The position numbers and the translations under genes are program-made. The notes below the pieces were generated by a model that saw only the letters and a program-made list of their open reading frames with translations, was not told the origin of the DNA and made no database searches. This document shows, one piece after another, positions 1-8,262 of a stretch of DNA of 64,000 bases (position 1 is the stretch's first letter; every line of letters starts with the position of its first letter). The stretch covers positions 62,001 to 126,000 of the forward strand of contig NZ_AUDN01000021.1 of NCBI RefSeq assembly GCF_000425485.1, in the 5' to 3' direction. The DNA is from Flavobacterium tegetincola DSM 22377. Lineage in GTDB: Bacteria; Bacteroidota; Bacteroidia; Flavobacteriales; Flavobacteriaceae.

Positions 1-816
1 CATTTTGGCAACCCCAATTACTTTCAATTCTGCAACTTATTGCGTTATGAATTTAGCTTGACGAGAAAAATGAAGTTCAGTGATTTAGAATGGTCCACTG
101 AAAATCAGAAAGTTTTTAACAATGTCCATGTGTTTTATACCGCTTATGCGAAAGCCAACTGGCAACCTATCAAGGATGCAAATGCTAAAATACTTAAAGA
201 CAAAATTGAAACATTAGCCAAAAAAGCCAAAGCGAAGAAAAAGCCAAAGGATTTACTGACAAAGAAGAAATTAGCAAAAATTGATTCTCCAGAACGTGGT
301 ATTGAAACAATGTTTCGGGTAACGCTTAACAATCACACGCAATTGAGTCAAATTGCCGATAGTAAAGCCAATATTTTACTTTCCGTAAATGCGATTATCA
401 TTTCCATTGCCTTATCGACTTTGATTCCAAAATTAGACAGCCCGAGTAACTCGCATTTGATAGTTCCCACTTTTATAATGCTTTTCTTCAGTGTATTGTC
501 TATTATTTTTGCGATTTTATCCACAAGACCCAAAATTAGTGGAGGTTCTTTTACCCGAAAACAAATTGAAAACAAAGAAGTTAACCTCTTGTTTTTTGGA
601 AATTTCTACAAAATGCCTCTAGAAGAATACACTTGGGCAATGAAAGAAATGATGAAAGATGGTGAATATCTTTACGACACAATGATTAAAGATTTGTATT
701 TCTTGGGATTGGTCTTAAACCGAAAATATAAATTACTTCGAATTACTTATACCGTTTTCATGATTGGAATTCTAATTTCAGTTGCTGCTTTTGTGTATGC
801 TTTCAAGAGTTTGTAG
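1..816 (+). CDS. C-terminal part of an HD-domain / Pycsar-effector-like (DUF5706) membrane protein
   Basis: The reading frame is open from the first base, so the gene starts upstream and only about 271 residues are visible. A Lys-rich linker is followed by a region with the motif ADSKANILLSVNAIIISI, two hydrophobic segments close together, an amphipathic stretch and a last C-terminal membrane segment. This layout matches the Pycsar effector transmembrane domain (DUF5706, PF18967). In flavobacteria that domain often follows an N-terminal HD phosphohydrolase domain, which would lie outside the window. Family knowledge suggests an inner-membrane protein responding to a cyclic nucleotide. No nucleotidyl cyclase is encoded next to it here, so a defence role is only inference. 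The apparent TTG start at 40 is not needed, because the frame continues upstream. Confidence 0.7.
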   Translation, partial: HFGNPNYFQFCNLLRYEFSLTRKMKFSDLEWSTENQKVFNNVHVFYTAYAKANWQPIKDANAKILKDKIETLAKKAKAKKKPKDLLTKKKLAKIDSPERGIETMFRVTLNNHTQLSQIADSKANILLSVNAIIISIALSTLIPKLDSPSNSHLIVPTFIMLFFSVLSIIFAILSTRPKISGGSFTRKQIENKEVNLLFFGNFYKMPLEEYTWAMKEMMKDGEYLYDTMIKDLYFLGLVLNRKYKLLRITYTVFMIGILISVAAFVYAFKSL

Positions 817-830
817 TCTACATTTTCTAA

Positions 831-3188
831 TTACACATACGATTCCAACAGTTGATTGTAGGATAAATCATTTCTGTTTTTTTGATAATTGACGGCAACT
901 CGAATTGCTTTCAAACCTGTAACACCTTGAAGGTCTTCCACATCAAATTCTTCAATATCTTGATTTAAAAACCCTTGGTTTTGCAGAAAATGGATGTAGT
1001 TCTTATATTCAAAAGCTTCTTCTTTTTGAGAATACACAATAACAAGATGTCCACATTTAGTAATTCGTTCCGTTGTTCCTTTGATATTTGCTTTGTCGAT
1101 TCTTTTTTTAACTACTTCATATCTTGCATTATAAGTGCCATCAACATCAAAATGTTTTTCGTCCATTCTGAAACGTATCGAAATAGGTGCGTTAAAAACT
1201 AAAATGAGTGAAGTAACATCTAAACTGTAGGGAAGCTCTTTTCGAAGGTAAAAATATTCATGTTCCATCTCACACATTACATAAAGCTGCCACAACCTCA
1301 ACTGCTGTAAATAAATAGATTTGTATGGGATTTTAGGATTTATAGACGCACCAATGTATAGATTATGTTCTACGCCATCTGTCTTAAAACGTTCATAATA
1401 ATGGGGAAATAAGGCTTGCACTTTCTCTTGTTCTGTATCCATTATAGCCGCTAATTTTTTATTAATTAACGAAAGTGTATAGTCATAATCTTTTCTACAA
1501 TTATAAACCAACTTGGTTTGCGGATTCAATTTTTCATAATAATTGGAAACCCATTGCGCAACTTCTGAAGCAGAATTTCGGAGCTGTTCCAATAAAGGAT
1601 GGCACTCATTTAGGATAAAGGTATGAATCAACACTTCTGAATCAGCCTGCAAAGTATTGTTTAAGTTGTTTTTAAAATTTTGCAATTCAAATACATTTGC
1701 TGCTATAATTCCTGTCGAATTAGTCAGAGAAATTTTCTCAAATAGAGCAATAAGCAAGTCGATTTGTGTTTCCAAATCATCTAAAATAGCTTGATTTCTG
1801 TATTTAGATGAATCTTTAACATCAATTTGACCGTACAAAGGCCAAACATCTTCAAAAACAATTTCCTTGTAAGGTAAATCACGTTTATTTTTATCGGTAA
1901 TATGTGAGGCCACTTCCTCTTTAAATTTCCAATACACACTGGGATGAATGGCGGTATATTCTTTTTGAATAACTGCCTCAATTTCCAACTCAATATCATT
2001 ATAAAAACGCTCCATGGTTTCTTGTAAATACGGCATTACAACATCCATTTTGTGTGCATTCATGCTGTTCAATTGATGTTTTTGGTAGGAAACTAATTCC
2101 ATCACTCCTAATAATTTAGTATTCGACATCAATGGAACGAGTAGAAAACTTTTGATTCCTAAACTCGCAAAATGCTTTAATAAATTATTGTTTGGGTTTT
2201 CTTTCAAAAATTTATCCAAATTGGAAATACTAAAATAGTGGTGTTTTTTGATGACACAATCAAATAAATTATCACAGATTAAATCACTCGGATGACGCGT
2301 TTCTGTTTCTTGTAGAATAAAACTTTTTAAACTATCGTCAAATGGCGCTTTAACAAACCGATTTTCTTCTGCATTTACGGCTGTGTAACCGGTTTCTAAA
2401 TCTGCGACTTTAAAAATCGACCTGAAAATAGTTTGGATATTTTTAGAAATATAATCTTGATTTTCTTTCTTTCCCAGAAGGTTGGTTTTTAAATTTGAAA
2501 TGGCGCTTTCAATCGTTGCGTCATATAAATTCATAATTCCGAAGCCTTTGAGAATCCAACTTTTTGGCGGAAATTTTTCACACCATAAATCAAAATTGTC
2601 AAAATTGTCCATCAAATCTTCAATTTCTTCTATTGAAAGTTGAATCGCTTTTTCAGTGGGAATAACCTCTACAAAATCAACATTGTACAAAACTCGGTAA
2701 TGACATATAACACCATTTTTGTCTGGAATATCATAAAAAAGTGACTTTACCACATCTATTTTATAGTTGTAATATTTGAGTAAAATCAAGCAACAACTCA
2801 TGACATAAATTTGCTGGTCGTCAAATTCACGAATATTCATGTCAAAATTTGCACCTGCATTTTCAAGAATCGCCTGGAAACGGTTGGAATAATTAAACAA
2901 AATATTATGAAAAGGAATCGCAGCTGCTTTAATTTCATTTCCACTTAAAGCAGTTGGAAACAAGTCTGCTAGCAAATGCCGAATCAAGACTTTATGCTCT
3001 TCTAATTTGGAAAAATCGGAAATTCCGCTAATTAATTCAGGCGTTTTTTTTACTTCATTAAGTAAACCTTTGGCATAATTGGCTCGATAATCAATATCAA
3101 ATGACGCAATTTCCTCCAAGCGCTCCACCACTTTATGAAAGGAAATATGAACTTGAAAAGGGCTGTCGTCATTTTTTGTATAAATCAT
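831..3188 (-). CDS. GAF domain-containing protein, function unknown
   Basis: This is a 785-residue soluble protein with no signal peptide or membrane segment. Residues about 240-400 look like a GAF domain: a predicted helix, a beta-rich core with SFLLVPLMSNTKLLGVMELV, then a long exit helix. The flanking N- and C-terminal regions (about 230 and 380 residues) resemble no enzyme I know. No kinase, cyclase or output HTH motif is visible, so it may be a sensor or scaffold with a novel output. It converges on the upstream membrane gene with a 14-nt gap. A TATCTTTG -7 element lies about 22 nt upstream of the ATG on the minus strand. Family assignment is fairly secure; function is unknown. Confidence 0.65.
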   Translation of the reverse strand: MIYTKNDDSPFQVHISFHKVVERLEEIASFDIDYRANYAKGLLNEVKKTPELISGISDFSKLEEHKVLIRHLLADLFPTALSGNEIKAAAIPFHNILFNYSNRFQAILENAGANFDMNIREFDDQQIYVMSCCLILLKYYNYKIDVVKSLFYDIPDKNGVICHYRVLYNVDFVEVIPTEKAIQLSIEEIEDLMDNFDNFDLWCEKFPPKSWILKGFGIMNLYDATIESAISNLKTNLLGKKENQDYISKNIQTIFRSIFKVADLETGYTAVNAEENRFVKAPFDDSLKSFILQETETRHPSDLICDNLFDCVIKKHHYFSISNLDKFLKENPNNNLLKHFASLGIKSFLLVPLMSNTKLLGVMELVSYQKHQLNSMNAHKMDVVMPYLQETMERFYNDIELEIEAVIQKEYTAIHPSVYWKFKEEVASHITDKNKRDLPYKEIVFEDVWPLYGQIDVKDSSKYRNQAILDDLETQIDLLIALFEKISLTNSTGIIAANVFELQNFKNNLNNTLQADSEVLIHTFILNECHPLLEQLRNSASEVAQWVSNYYEKLNPQTKLVYNCRKDYDYTLSLINKKLAAIMDTEQEKVQALFPHYYERFKTDGVEHNLYIGASINPKIPYKSIYLQQLRLWQLYVMCEMEHEYFYLRKELPYSLDVTSLILVFNAPISIRFRMDEKHFDVDGTYNARYEVVKKRIDKANIKGTTERITKCGHLVIVYSQKEEAFEYKNYIHFLQNQGFLNQDIEEFDVEDLQGVTGLKAIRVAVNYQKNRNDLSYNQLLESYV

Positions 3189-3210
3189 TTTATAAGGTCT
3201 TCAATTGTGG

Positions 3211-3218
3211 CAAAGATA
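3211..3218 (-). promoter_or_regulatory. -7 element for the GAF-domain gene
   Basis: On the minus strand this reads TATCTTTG, an exact match to the Bacteroidota TAnnTTTG consensus, 22 nt before the ATG at 3188. I did not find a well-spaced -33 TTG. Confidence 0.5.
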
Positions 3219-3308
3219 CTAATTAGTTCATTCTCATTCTGTATTTCCAAGGTTTCAATTCAACTAATTCAAAAGGCAAAATGCGCTTCTTTTAACTATA
3301 TTTACCTT

Positions 3309-3845
3309 ATGGATTTATCGCTACAAGCAACACTAGAAAAATGCAATTCAACCAAAATTGATTTGACAAAAATTAAAGATGTGGTCTTACGAAATACGGA
3401 TTTGCTGGATGAATTAATTAACATGGCAACGGATTTGAATTATAATAACCATCCGAAAGCTTTGCGAATTGTAGAACTCATAACCGAAGACAATCCGATT
3501 TTTATTGAAAGTTATATTCCTCAATTAATTGAGCAAGCCTCACACTATAAAAAATGTGCAGCCGTGAGAGGAATATCGAGAATTCTGTATTTTGTGGTTT
3601 TGACACCAGAGATAAAGCTAAATAATTTTCAAAAAGAAGCACTTATTGAAATGTCTTTGGAATGGTTTATTGGCAATGAAAAAGTAGCTTGTAAAGTAAA
3701 TGCTTTAAAAATTATGATGCATTTTTCGGGCCAATTTCCATGGTTACAAGACACTTTGCGTGATTTAATTGAAAAAGAATATGCCTCACAATTGCCTTCT
3801 TACCAAATTGCAAGTCGTGCTGCAATCAAGAAGTTCAATCAATGA
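3309..3845 (+). CDS. Small helical-repeat (HEAT-like) protein, function unknown
   Basis: This is a 178-residue protein starting MDLSLQATLEKC. I use the ATG at 3309 because the in-frame sequence upstream runs through the intergenic promoter region and reads as low-quality coding. A TATATTTA box (one mismatch to the -7 consensus) lies 5 nt before this ATG. The protein is almost wholly alpha-helical, with repeated pairs of helices such as AVRGISRILYFVV and VACKVNALKIMMHF, as in HEAT/ARM-type repeats. Similar flavobacterial proteins are often labelled adenylosuccinate lyase, but none of that enzyme's signature is present and the size is far too small. It lies just upstream of purK, which has its own promoter. 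Confidence 0.6.
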   Translation: MDLSLQATLEKCNSTKIDLTKIKDVVLRNTDLLDELINMATDLNYNNHPKALRIVELITEDNPIFIESYIPQLIEQASHYKKCAAVRGISRILYFVVLTPEIKLNNFQKEALIEMSLEWFIGNEKVACKVNALKIMMHFSGQFPWLQDTLRDLIEKEYASQLPSYQIASRAAIKKFNQ

Positions 3846-3863
3846 GAATTTATAGCGTATCAA

Positions 3864-3894
3864 TTGTCAATTACTAATGGTATAAGTATCTTTG
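3864..3894 (+). promoter_or_regulatory. Promoter of purK
   Basis: TTG at 3864-3866 and TATCTTTG at 3887-3894 are separated by 20 nt, matching the Bacteroidota -33/-7 arrangement. The ATG follows 21 nt after the -7 box. Confidence 0.65.
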
Positions 3895-3915
3895 CGTAAA
3901 CAACAACGCAACACC

Positions 3916-5076
3916 ATGAACTACTTTTCATCCGATTTTAAACTCGGAATTTTAGGCGGAGGCCAATTAGGAAAAATGCTTTTGTCCGAAACTCGAAAAT
4001 TTGACATTCAAACGTATGTTTTAGACCCAAGTCCTGAAGCACCAAGTAGAATGGCATGCAACCAGTTTTTCCAAGGTAGTTTGATGGATTATGACACTGT
4101 TTATAATTTTGGAAAGAAAGTGGATGTGTTGACTTTTGAAATCGAATTGGTCAATTTGGAAGCTTTAGAACAACTTGAAATGGAAGGTTTAAAAGTATAT
4201 CCTTCGCCAAAAACACTTCGAGGAATTCAAAATAAAGGACGTCAAAAAGCATTTTACAAAGAAAATAATTTACCTACTTCTGACTTTTCAACATTCAGCA
4301 CTTTAAAAGAATTGATGGTTGCTTTTTTAGATGGAAAATTAAAAATTCCATTTGTTTGGAAAAGCACCGAATTTGGTTACGACGGAAATGGTGTGAAAAT
4401 CGTTCGTCATGCCTCTGATTTGGAAAATCTTCCCGATGTAGAATGTATAGCTGAAGAATTAGTTCCGTTCAAAAATGAATTGGCCGTTATCGTGGTTCGG
4501 AATCCGAAAGGCGAAATCAAAACCTATCCCGTGGTGGAAATGGAATTTCATCCAGAAGCCAATCAAGTAGAATATGTAATTTGTCCTGCACGAATTGACG
4601 ATGCCGTTGCATTAAAAGCTAGAAATTTGGCTTTGAAAGTTTCAGAAGCTTTTGGTCACGTCGGACTTTTAGCTGTGGAATTATTCCAAACCGAAAACGA
4701 TGAAATTTTGATTAATGAAGTCGCTCCAAGACCACATAATTCGGGACATTATTCTATTGAAGCGAGTTATACTTCGCAATTTGAAAATCATTTACGTGCC
4801 ATTTTAGATTTACCTTTAGGAAGTACTGAAAGTAAAATTAACGGAATTATGGTTAATTTAGTAGGCGAAGAAGGTTTTTCTGGCGATGTAATTTATGAAA
4901 ATATTGAAAAAATATTAGCTATCGACGGCGTAACTCCTCATATTTATGGCAAACGTGAAACCAGGCCTTTTAGAAAAATGGGGCATGTTACGATTGTAAA
5001 TGCAGATATGGAAGAAGCTAGAGAAGTCGCCGGAGAAGTAAAGAAAACGATTCGGGTAATAAGTTTAATTAGATAA
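3916..5076 (+). CDS. purK: 5-(carboxyamino)imidazole ribonucleotide synthase
   Basis: PurK carries out the ATP- and bicarbonate-dependent carboxylation of aminoimidazole ribonucleotide to N5-CAIR in purine biosynthesis. The 386-residue protein has the N-terminal LGILGGGQLGKML signature, a central ATP-grasp region (KSTEFGYDGNGVKIV, and EELVPF before the nucleotide contacts) and the NEVAPRPHNSGHYSIEA metal/substrate loop near the C-terminus. I chose the ATG at 3916; the reading frame extends eight codons further upstream, but those codons lie over and just after the -7 box. purE follows 107 nt downstream in the same direction, so the two genes act in consecutive steps. Confidence 0.95.
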   Translation: MNYFSSDFKLGILGGGQLGKMLLSETRKFDIQTYVLDPSPEAPSRMACNQFFQGSLMDYDTVYNFGKKVDVLTFEIELVNLEALEQLEMEGLKVYPSPKTLRGIQNKGRQKAFYKENNLPTSDFSTFSTLKELMVAFLDGKLKIPFVWKSTEFGYDGNGVKIVRHASDLENLPDVECIAEELVPFKNELAVIVVRNPKGEIKTYPVVEMEFHPEANQVEYVICPARIDDAVALKARNLALKVSEAFGHVGLLAVELFQTENDEILINEVAPRPHNSGHYSIEASYTSQFENHLRAILDLPLGSTESKINGIMVNLVGEEGFSGDVIYENIEKILAIDGVTPHIYGKRETRPFRKMGHVTIVNADMEEAREVAGEVKKTIRVISLIR

Positions 5077-5139
5077 TTTGAAAATGATTAGGAATAAATT
5101 ATTATTCTGATTATTAATTTTGGTCAATTCAGCACATTT

Positions 5140-5176
5140 TAAACCTTTAAACTTTTAAACCTTAAACATTTAAACT
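5140..5176 (+). repeat. Degenerate AAAC-TTTAAAC tandem repeat
   Basis: The spacer before purE holds four imperfect copies of a unit close to TTTAAACC/TTTTAAAC. It is AT-only low-complexity sequence. Similar tracts recur before flavobacterial genes in my recollection, but no function can be assigned. Confidence 0.4.
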
Positions 5177-5183
5177 AAAAATT

Positions 5184-5666
5184 ATGAAAGTAGCCATAGT
5201 AATGGGGTCCATTTCCGACATGCCGGTGATGCAAGATGCCATCGATATATTAAAAGAGTTTGGAATCGAAACAGAAGTTGATATCGTTTCAGCTCATAGA
5301 ACACCCGATAAATTATTTGATTTCAGTCAAAATGCCCACAAAAGAGGAATTTCGGTAATTATTGCTGGAGCTGGTGGAGCGGCACATTTACCAGGAATGG
5401 TAGCTTCCATGTCGCCTTTACCTATTATTGGCGTTCCCGTAAAATCAAGTAATTCTATTGACGGTTGGGATTCGGTTTTGTCTATTTTACAAATGCCAGG
5501 TGGCGTTCCCGTAGCAACTGTTGCTTTAAATGGTGCGAAAAATGCCGGAATTCTTGCTGCTCAAATTATCGGAAGTGCCAATCCAGCCATTTTAGAAAAA
5601 ATGATTGCTTATAAAGAAGGCTTGAAACAAGCGGTGTTGAAAGCTTCGGAAAATTTAAGCAAATAA
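5184..5666 (+). CDS. purE: N5-carboxyaminoimidazole ribonucleotide mutase
   Basis: This class I PurE converts N5-CAIR from PurK to CAIR in purine synthesis. Its 160 residues are the normal length. The phosphate-binding MGSISDMPVM motif is near the N-terminus, SAHRTPDKL carries the catalytic His (about residue 38), and AGAGGAAHLPGM and PVKSSNSIDGWDSVLSI line the active site. Class I enzymes work with PurK, consistent with the neighbour upstream. The protein is cytosolic and the family forms octamers. Confidence 0.96.
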   Translation: MKVAIVMGSISDMPVMQDAIDILKEFGIETEVDIVSAHRTPDKLFDFSQNAHKRGISVIIAGAGGAAHLPGMVASMSPLPIIGVPVKSSNSIDGWDSVLSILQMPGGVPVATVALNGAKNAGILAAQIIGSANPAILEKMIAYKEGLKQAVLKASENLSK

Positions 5667-5676
5667 GACATTTAGC

Positions 5677-5710
5677 AACTCTGTCAGAGTTTAAAACTCT
5701 GTCAGAGTTT
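5677..5710. repeat. Two direct copies of a 16-bp palindromic repeat
   Basis: The sequence AACTCTGTCAGAGTTT occurs at 5677-5692 and again at 5695-5710, an 18-nt period. Each copy is an inverted repeat (AACTCTG / CAGAGTT) and could form a small hairpin. It starts 10 nt after purE, so it could serve as a weak terminator or as a dispersed intergenic repeat. Confidence 0.6.
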
Positions 5711-5723
5711 GTGTATAAATTTG

Positions 5724-5731
5724 TAACTTTG
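5724..5731 (+). promoter_or_regulatory. -7 element for the antitoxin-like gene
   Basis: TAACTTTG matches TAnnTTTG and lies 14 nt before the ATG at 5746. No correctly spaced TTG was found upstream. Confidence 0.45.
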
Positions 5732-5745
5732 ATAAAAATACAGTT

Positions 5746-5973
5746 ATGGATATTCAAACTTCAAAAATTGAATTAGCAAAAATTATTCTCAATTTGGAAA
5801 ATCCTTCTTTAATCGAAGAAATTATATCCTTGATTCAATCCAACGACAGTTTAACACAAAATCAGAAAAATGCAACTGATGAGGCAATTTATTCTTTGGA
5901 AAACAACGAAGGCATTTCTCATGATTTAGTGGCAGAGGAAACTAAAATTCGCTATTCAAAATACTTTTGTTAG
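5746..5973 (+). CDS. Small antitoxin-like protein without a visible toxin partner
   Basis: This is a 75-residue acidic helical protein. The start MDIQTSKIELAKIILNLENP and the C-terminal DEAIYSLENNEGISHDLVAEETKIRYSKYF resemble small flavobacterial antitoxins that usually precede a RelE/ParE toxin gene. No toxin-like frame follows. Instead, a structured intergenic repeat begins directly at the stop codon (5974-6053). It may be an orphan or decaying antitoxin. The family call is by resemblance only; it could have another role. Confidence 0.5.
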   Translation: MDIQTSKIELAKIILNLENPSLIEEIISLIQSNDSLTQNQKNATDEAIYSLENNEGISHDLVAEETKIRYSKYFC

Positions 5974-6053
5974 AAGCTATTTCCAGCTATCCACTTCAAT
6001 CTTTTATTTTTTAAAGAAAAGAATAAAAGGATTTTCATTGCTATCTGGGCTAA
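5974..6053 (-). repeat. Structured intergenic repeat (copy 1, minus orientation)
   Basis: Read on the minus strand it begins TTAGCCCAGATAGCAATG and ends GTGGATAGCTGGAAATAG. The middle pairs CTTTTATT (6001-6008) with AATAAAAG (6022-6029). The layout of TAGCCC head, ATCC-T-run, hairpin, A-run and GGA/AGC-GGA tail is shared with copies at 50485, 55035 and 63681. It abuts the antitoxin-like gene. Confidence 0.6.
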
Positions 6054-6102
6054 ACTATCACTTGTGGTCAGTCTCAACTCGATTAGTAATCAACAATTTA
6101 AA

Positions 6103-6141
6103 AACTTTGCGAACTTTGCGTAAATCTTTGCGAACTTTGCG
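6103..6141 (+). repeat. Short tandem repeat of AACTTTGCG
   Basis: AACTTTGCG occurs at 6103-6111, 6112-6120 and 6133-6141, with the variant TAAATCTTTGCG between the second and third. The array ends 19 nt before the peptidase ATG, in the position of a promoter or leader. TTTGCG resembles the 3' half of the -7 element plus the start region, so it may be a duplicated promoter segment. Confidence 0.5.
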
Positions 6142-6160
6142 GTCAAATCTTACTACAAAC

Positions 6161-8185
6161 ATGACACTACTCACAAAACAATTCACCACAAAATTCGAAA
6201 CAGCTCCATTTTCGCAAATTAAAATGGAGGATTACAAACCTGCTTTTGAAGAAAATATAAAAAATGCAAAAGCGGAAATTGACGCGATAATCAATAATCC
6301 AGAAACTCCAACTTTTGAAAATACATTGGAAGCATTGGACTTTGCAGGAAATGCTTTAGATCGATTATCATCTGTTTTTTTTAATTTAAATTCGGCTGAA
6401 ACATCGGATGAAATGCAAAAAATTGCTCAAGAAGTTTCTCCCTTGTTAACGGAATTCAGCAATGACATTACGCTAAACGAAGATTTATTCAAAAGAATCA
6501 AAGCGATTCACGATGAAAAAGATAGTCTGCATTTATCTACAGAACAAAAAACTTTACTTGACAAAAAATACAAAGGTTTTGTTAGAAATGGTGCTTTATT
6601 AAATGAAGAACAAAAAACAAAACTTCGCGACATTGACACGCAATTAGCCAAACTAAAACTAACTTATGGAGAAAATGTTTTAGCAGAAACGAACAACTAT
6701 CATTTACAAGTTACCAATGAAGCCGATTTAAAAGGTTTGCCGGAAGGTGTAATTGAAGCCGCAAAATCAGAAGCTGAAAGTAGAGAATTAGAAGGTTATG
6801 TTTTCACATTAGACTACCCAAGTTATATTCCGTTTTTGACTTATGCGGATAATCGCGAATTACGAAAAGAATTGGCTATTGCTGCAGGAAAAAAAGCGTT
6901 TCAAAACAATGAATTCGACAATCAAAATAATGTAAAAAACATCGTTCGTTTGCGTCACGAACGTGCGAATTTGTTGGGTTATCCTTCACATGCTCATTTT
7001 GTTTTAGAAGAACGAATGGCTCAAAACCCAGACAAAGTAATTTCATTTTTGAATGATTTATTGGAAAAAGCAAAACCAGCTGCCGAAAAAGAATTTGCAG
7101 AATTAAACGCTTTTGCAAAAGAACTAGATGGAATTGAACATTTAGAAAAATGGGACGGAAGTTATTATTCAGAAAAATTGAAACAGAAATTATTCAATTT
7201 AGATGATGAGAAGTTAAAACCGTATTTCAAATTAGAAAACGTTTTAAACGGTGCTTTTACCATTGCTAAAAAACTATACGGATTAACTTTTACAGAAGTT
7301 TTCGATATTGAAAAGTACCACAAAGATGTTACAACTTACGAAGTAACGGATGAAAACAACGAATTAGTAGCTGTTTTTTATGCCGATTTTTTCCCAAGAA
7401 AAGGAAAAAGAAACGGTGCTTGGATGACTTCTTACAAATCGCAGTCCATTAGAAATGGAAAAAATGACCGACCACATATTTCCAATGTTTGTAATTTTAC
7501 ACCTCCAACTTCTACGAAACCTTCCCTCCTAACCTTTAACGAAGTTACGACTTTGTTTCATGAATTCGGACACGGTTTGCACGGCATGTTGGCCAACACC
7601 GTTTATCCAAGTTTGTCTGGAACTTCGGTTTATTGGGATTTTGTAGAATTGCCAAGTCAAGTAATGGAAAATTGGTGTTACGAACCAGAAGCGTTGGCTT
7701 TGTTTGCCAAACATTACGAAACCGGAGAAATTATTCCGCAAGAATTTGTCGAAAAAATCAAAGAAAGTGCGAGTTTTCAAGAAGGAATGGCAACCATGCG
7801 ACAAATAAGTTTTGGTTTATTAGACATGACGTATCACGGAAAACCACAAATCATTGAGGATGTTAAAGCATTCGAAGAAAAAGCATTTGACAACACCAAA
7901 TTATATCCGGATGTTCCCGAAAATTGTATGAGTACTTCGTTTTCGCATATTTTTCAAGGTGGTTATTCTTCGGGATACTACAGCTACAAATGGGCAGAAG
8001 TTTTAGATGCTGATGCGTTTGCTTATTTTCAAGAAAAAGGAATTTTTGACAAAGAAGTGGCTACAAAATTCAAAGAAAATGTACTTTCAAAAGGTGGAAC
8101 AGAACATCCAATGACTTTGTATAAAAAATTTAGAGGTGAAGAACCAAAACCGGAAGCCTTGTTAAAACGAGCTGGATTGCTTTAA
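6161..8185 (+). CDS. M3 family metallopeptidase (peptidyl-dipeptidase / oligopeptidase A type)
   Basis: This zinc peptidase of the thimet oligopeptidase / Dcp family degrades short peptides. The ATG at 6161 gives 674 residues, normal for the family. The longer in-frame extension is rejected because it translates the AACTTTGCG repeats. Zinc site HEFGHGLH has His467, Glu468 and His471, and the downstream Glu ligand lies in the SGTSVYWDFVELPSQVMENW block. The end (SSGYYSYKWAEVLDADAFAYF) is the typical M3 substrate-pocket region. There is no signal peptide, so it is probably cytosolic. It converges on the DUF4143 ATPase gene with a shared hairpin terminator between. Confidence 0.93.
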   Translation: MTLLTKQFTTKFETAPFSQIKMEDYKPAFEENIKNAKAEIDAIINNPETPTFENTLEALDFAGNALDRLSSVFFNLNSAETSDEMQKIAQEVSPLLTEFSNDITLNEDLFKRIKAIHDEKDSLHLSTEQKTLLDKKYKGFVRNGALLNEEQKTKLRDIDTQLAKLKLTYGENVLAETNNYHLQVTNEADLKGLPEGVIEAAKSEAESRELEGYVFTLDYPSYIPFLTYADNRELRKELAIAAGKKAFQNNEFDNQNNVKNIVRLRHERANLLGYPSHAHFVLEERMAQNPDKVISFLNDLLEKAKPAAEKEFAELNAFAKELDGIEHLEKWDGSYYSEKLKQKLFNLDDEKLKPYFKLENVLNGAFTIAKKLYGLTFTEVFDIEKYHKDVTTYEVTDENNELVAVFYADFFPRKGKRNGAWMTSYKSQSIRNGKNDRPHISNVCNFTPPTSTKPSLLTFNEVTTLFHEFGHGLHGMLANTVYPSLSGTSVYWDFVELPSQVMENWCYEPEALALFAKHYETGEIIPQEFVEKIKESASFQEGMATMRQISFGLLDMTYHGKPQIIEDVKAFEEKAFDNTKLYPDVPENCMSTSFSHIFQGGYSSGYYSYKWAEVLDADAFAYFQEKGIFDKEVATKFKENVLSKGGTEHPMTLYKKFRGEEPKPEALLKRAGLL

Positions 8186-8199
8186 TTCTAAAAATTTTT

Positions 8200-8261
8200 A
8201 ACCATTAAGATATTAAGAGGATTAAGTGTAAGCGCTTTATCCTCTTAATATCTTAATGGTT
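8200..8261. terminator. Bidirectional hairpin between convergent genes
   Basis: A perfect 23-bp inverted repeat (8200-8222 with 8239-8261, beginning AACCATTAAGATATTAAG) encloses a 16-nt loop containing the palindrome AAGCGCTT. It lies directly between the ends of the M3 peptidase and ATPase genes, with T-rich sequence on the exit side of both strands. This fits a bidirectional terminator. The stem is unusually long and also resembles a dispersed AT-rich repeat. Confidence 0.75.
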
Positions 8262-8262
8262 T

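Noticed and set aside
3135..3308. N-terminal extension of the helical-repeat protein
   Set aside because: The extension would start inside the GAF-domain gene and run through the intergenic promoter region; the ATG at 3309 fits better.
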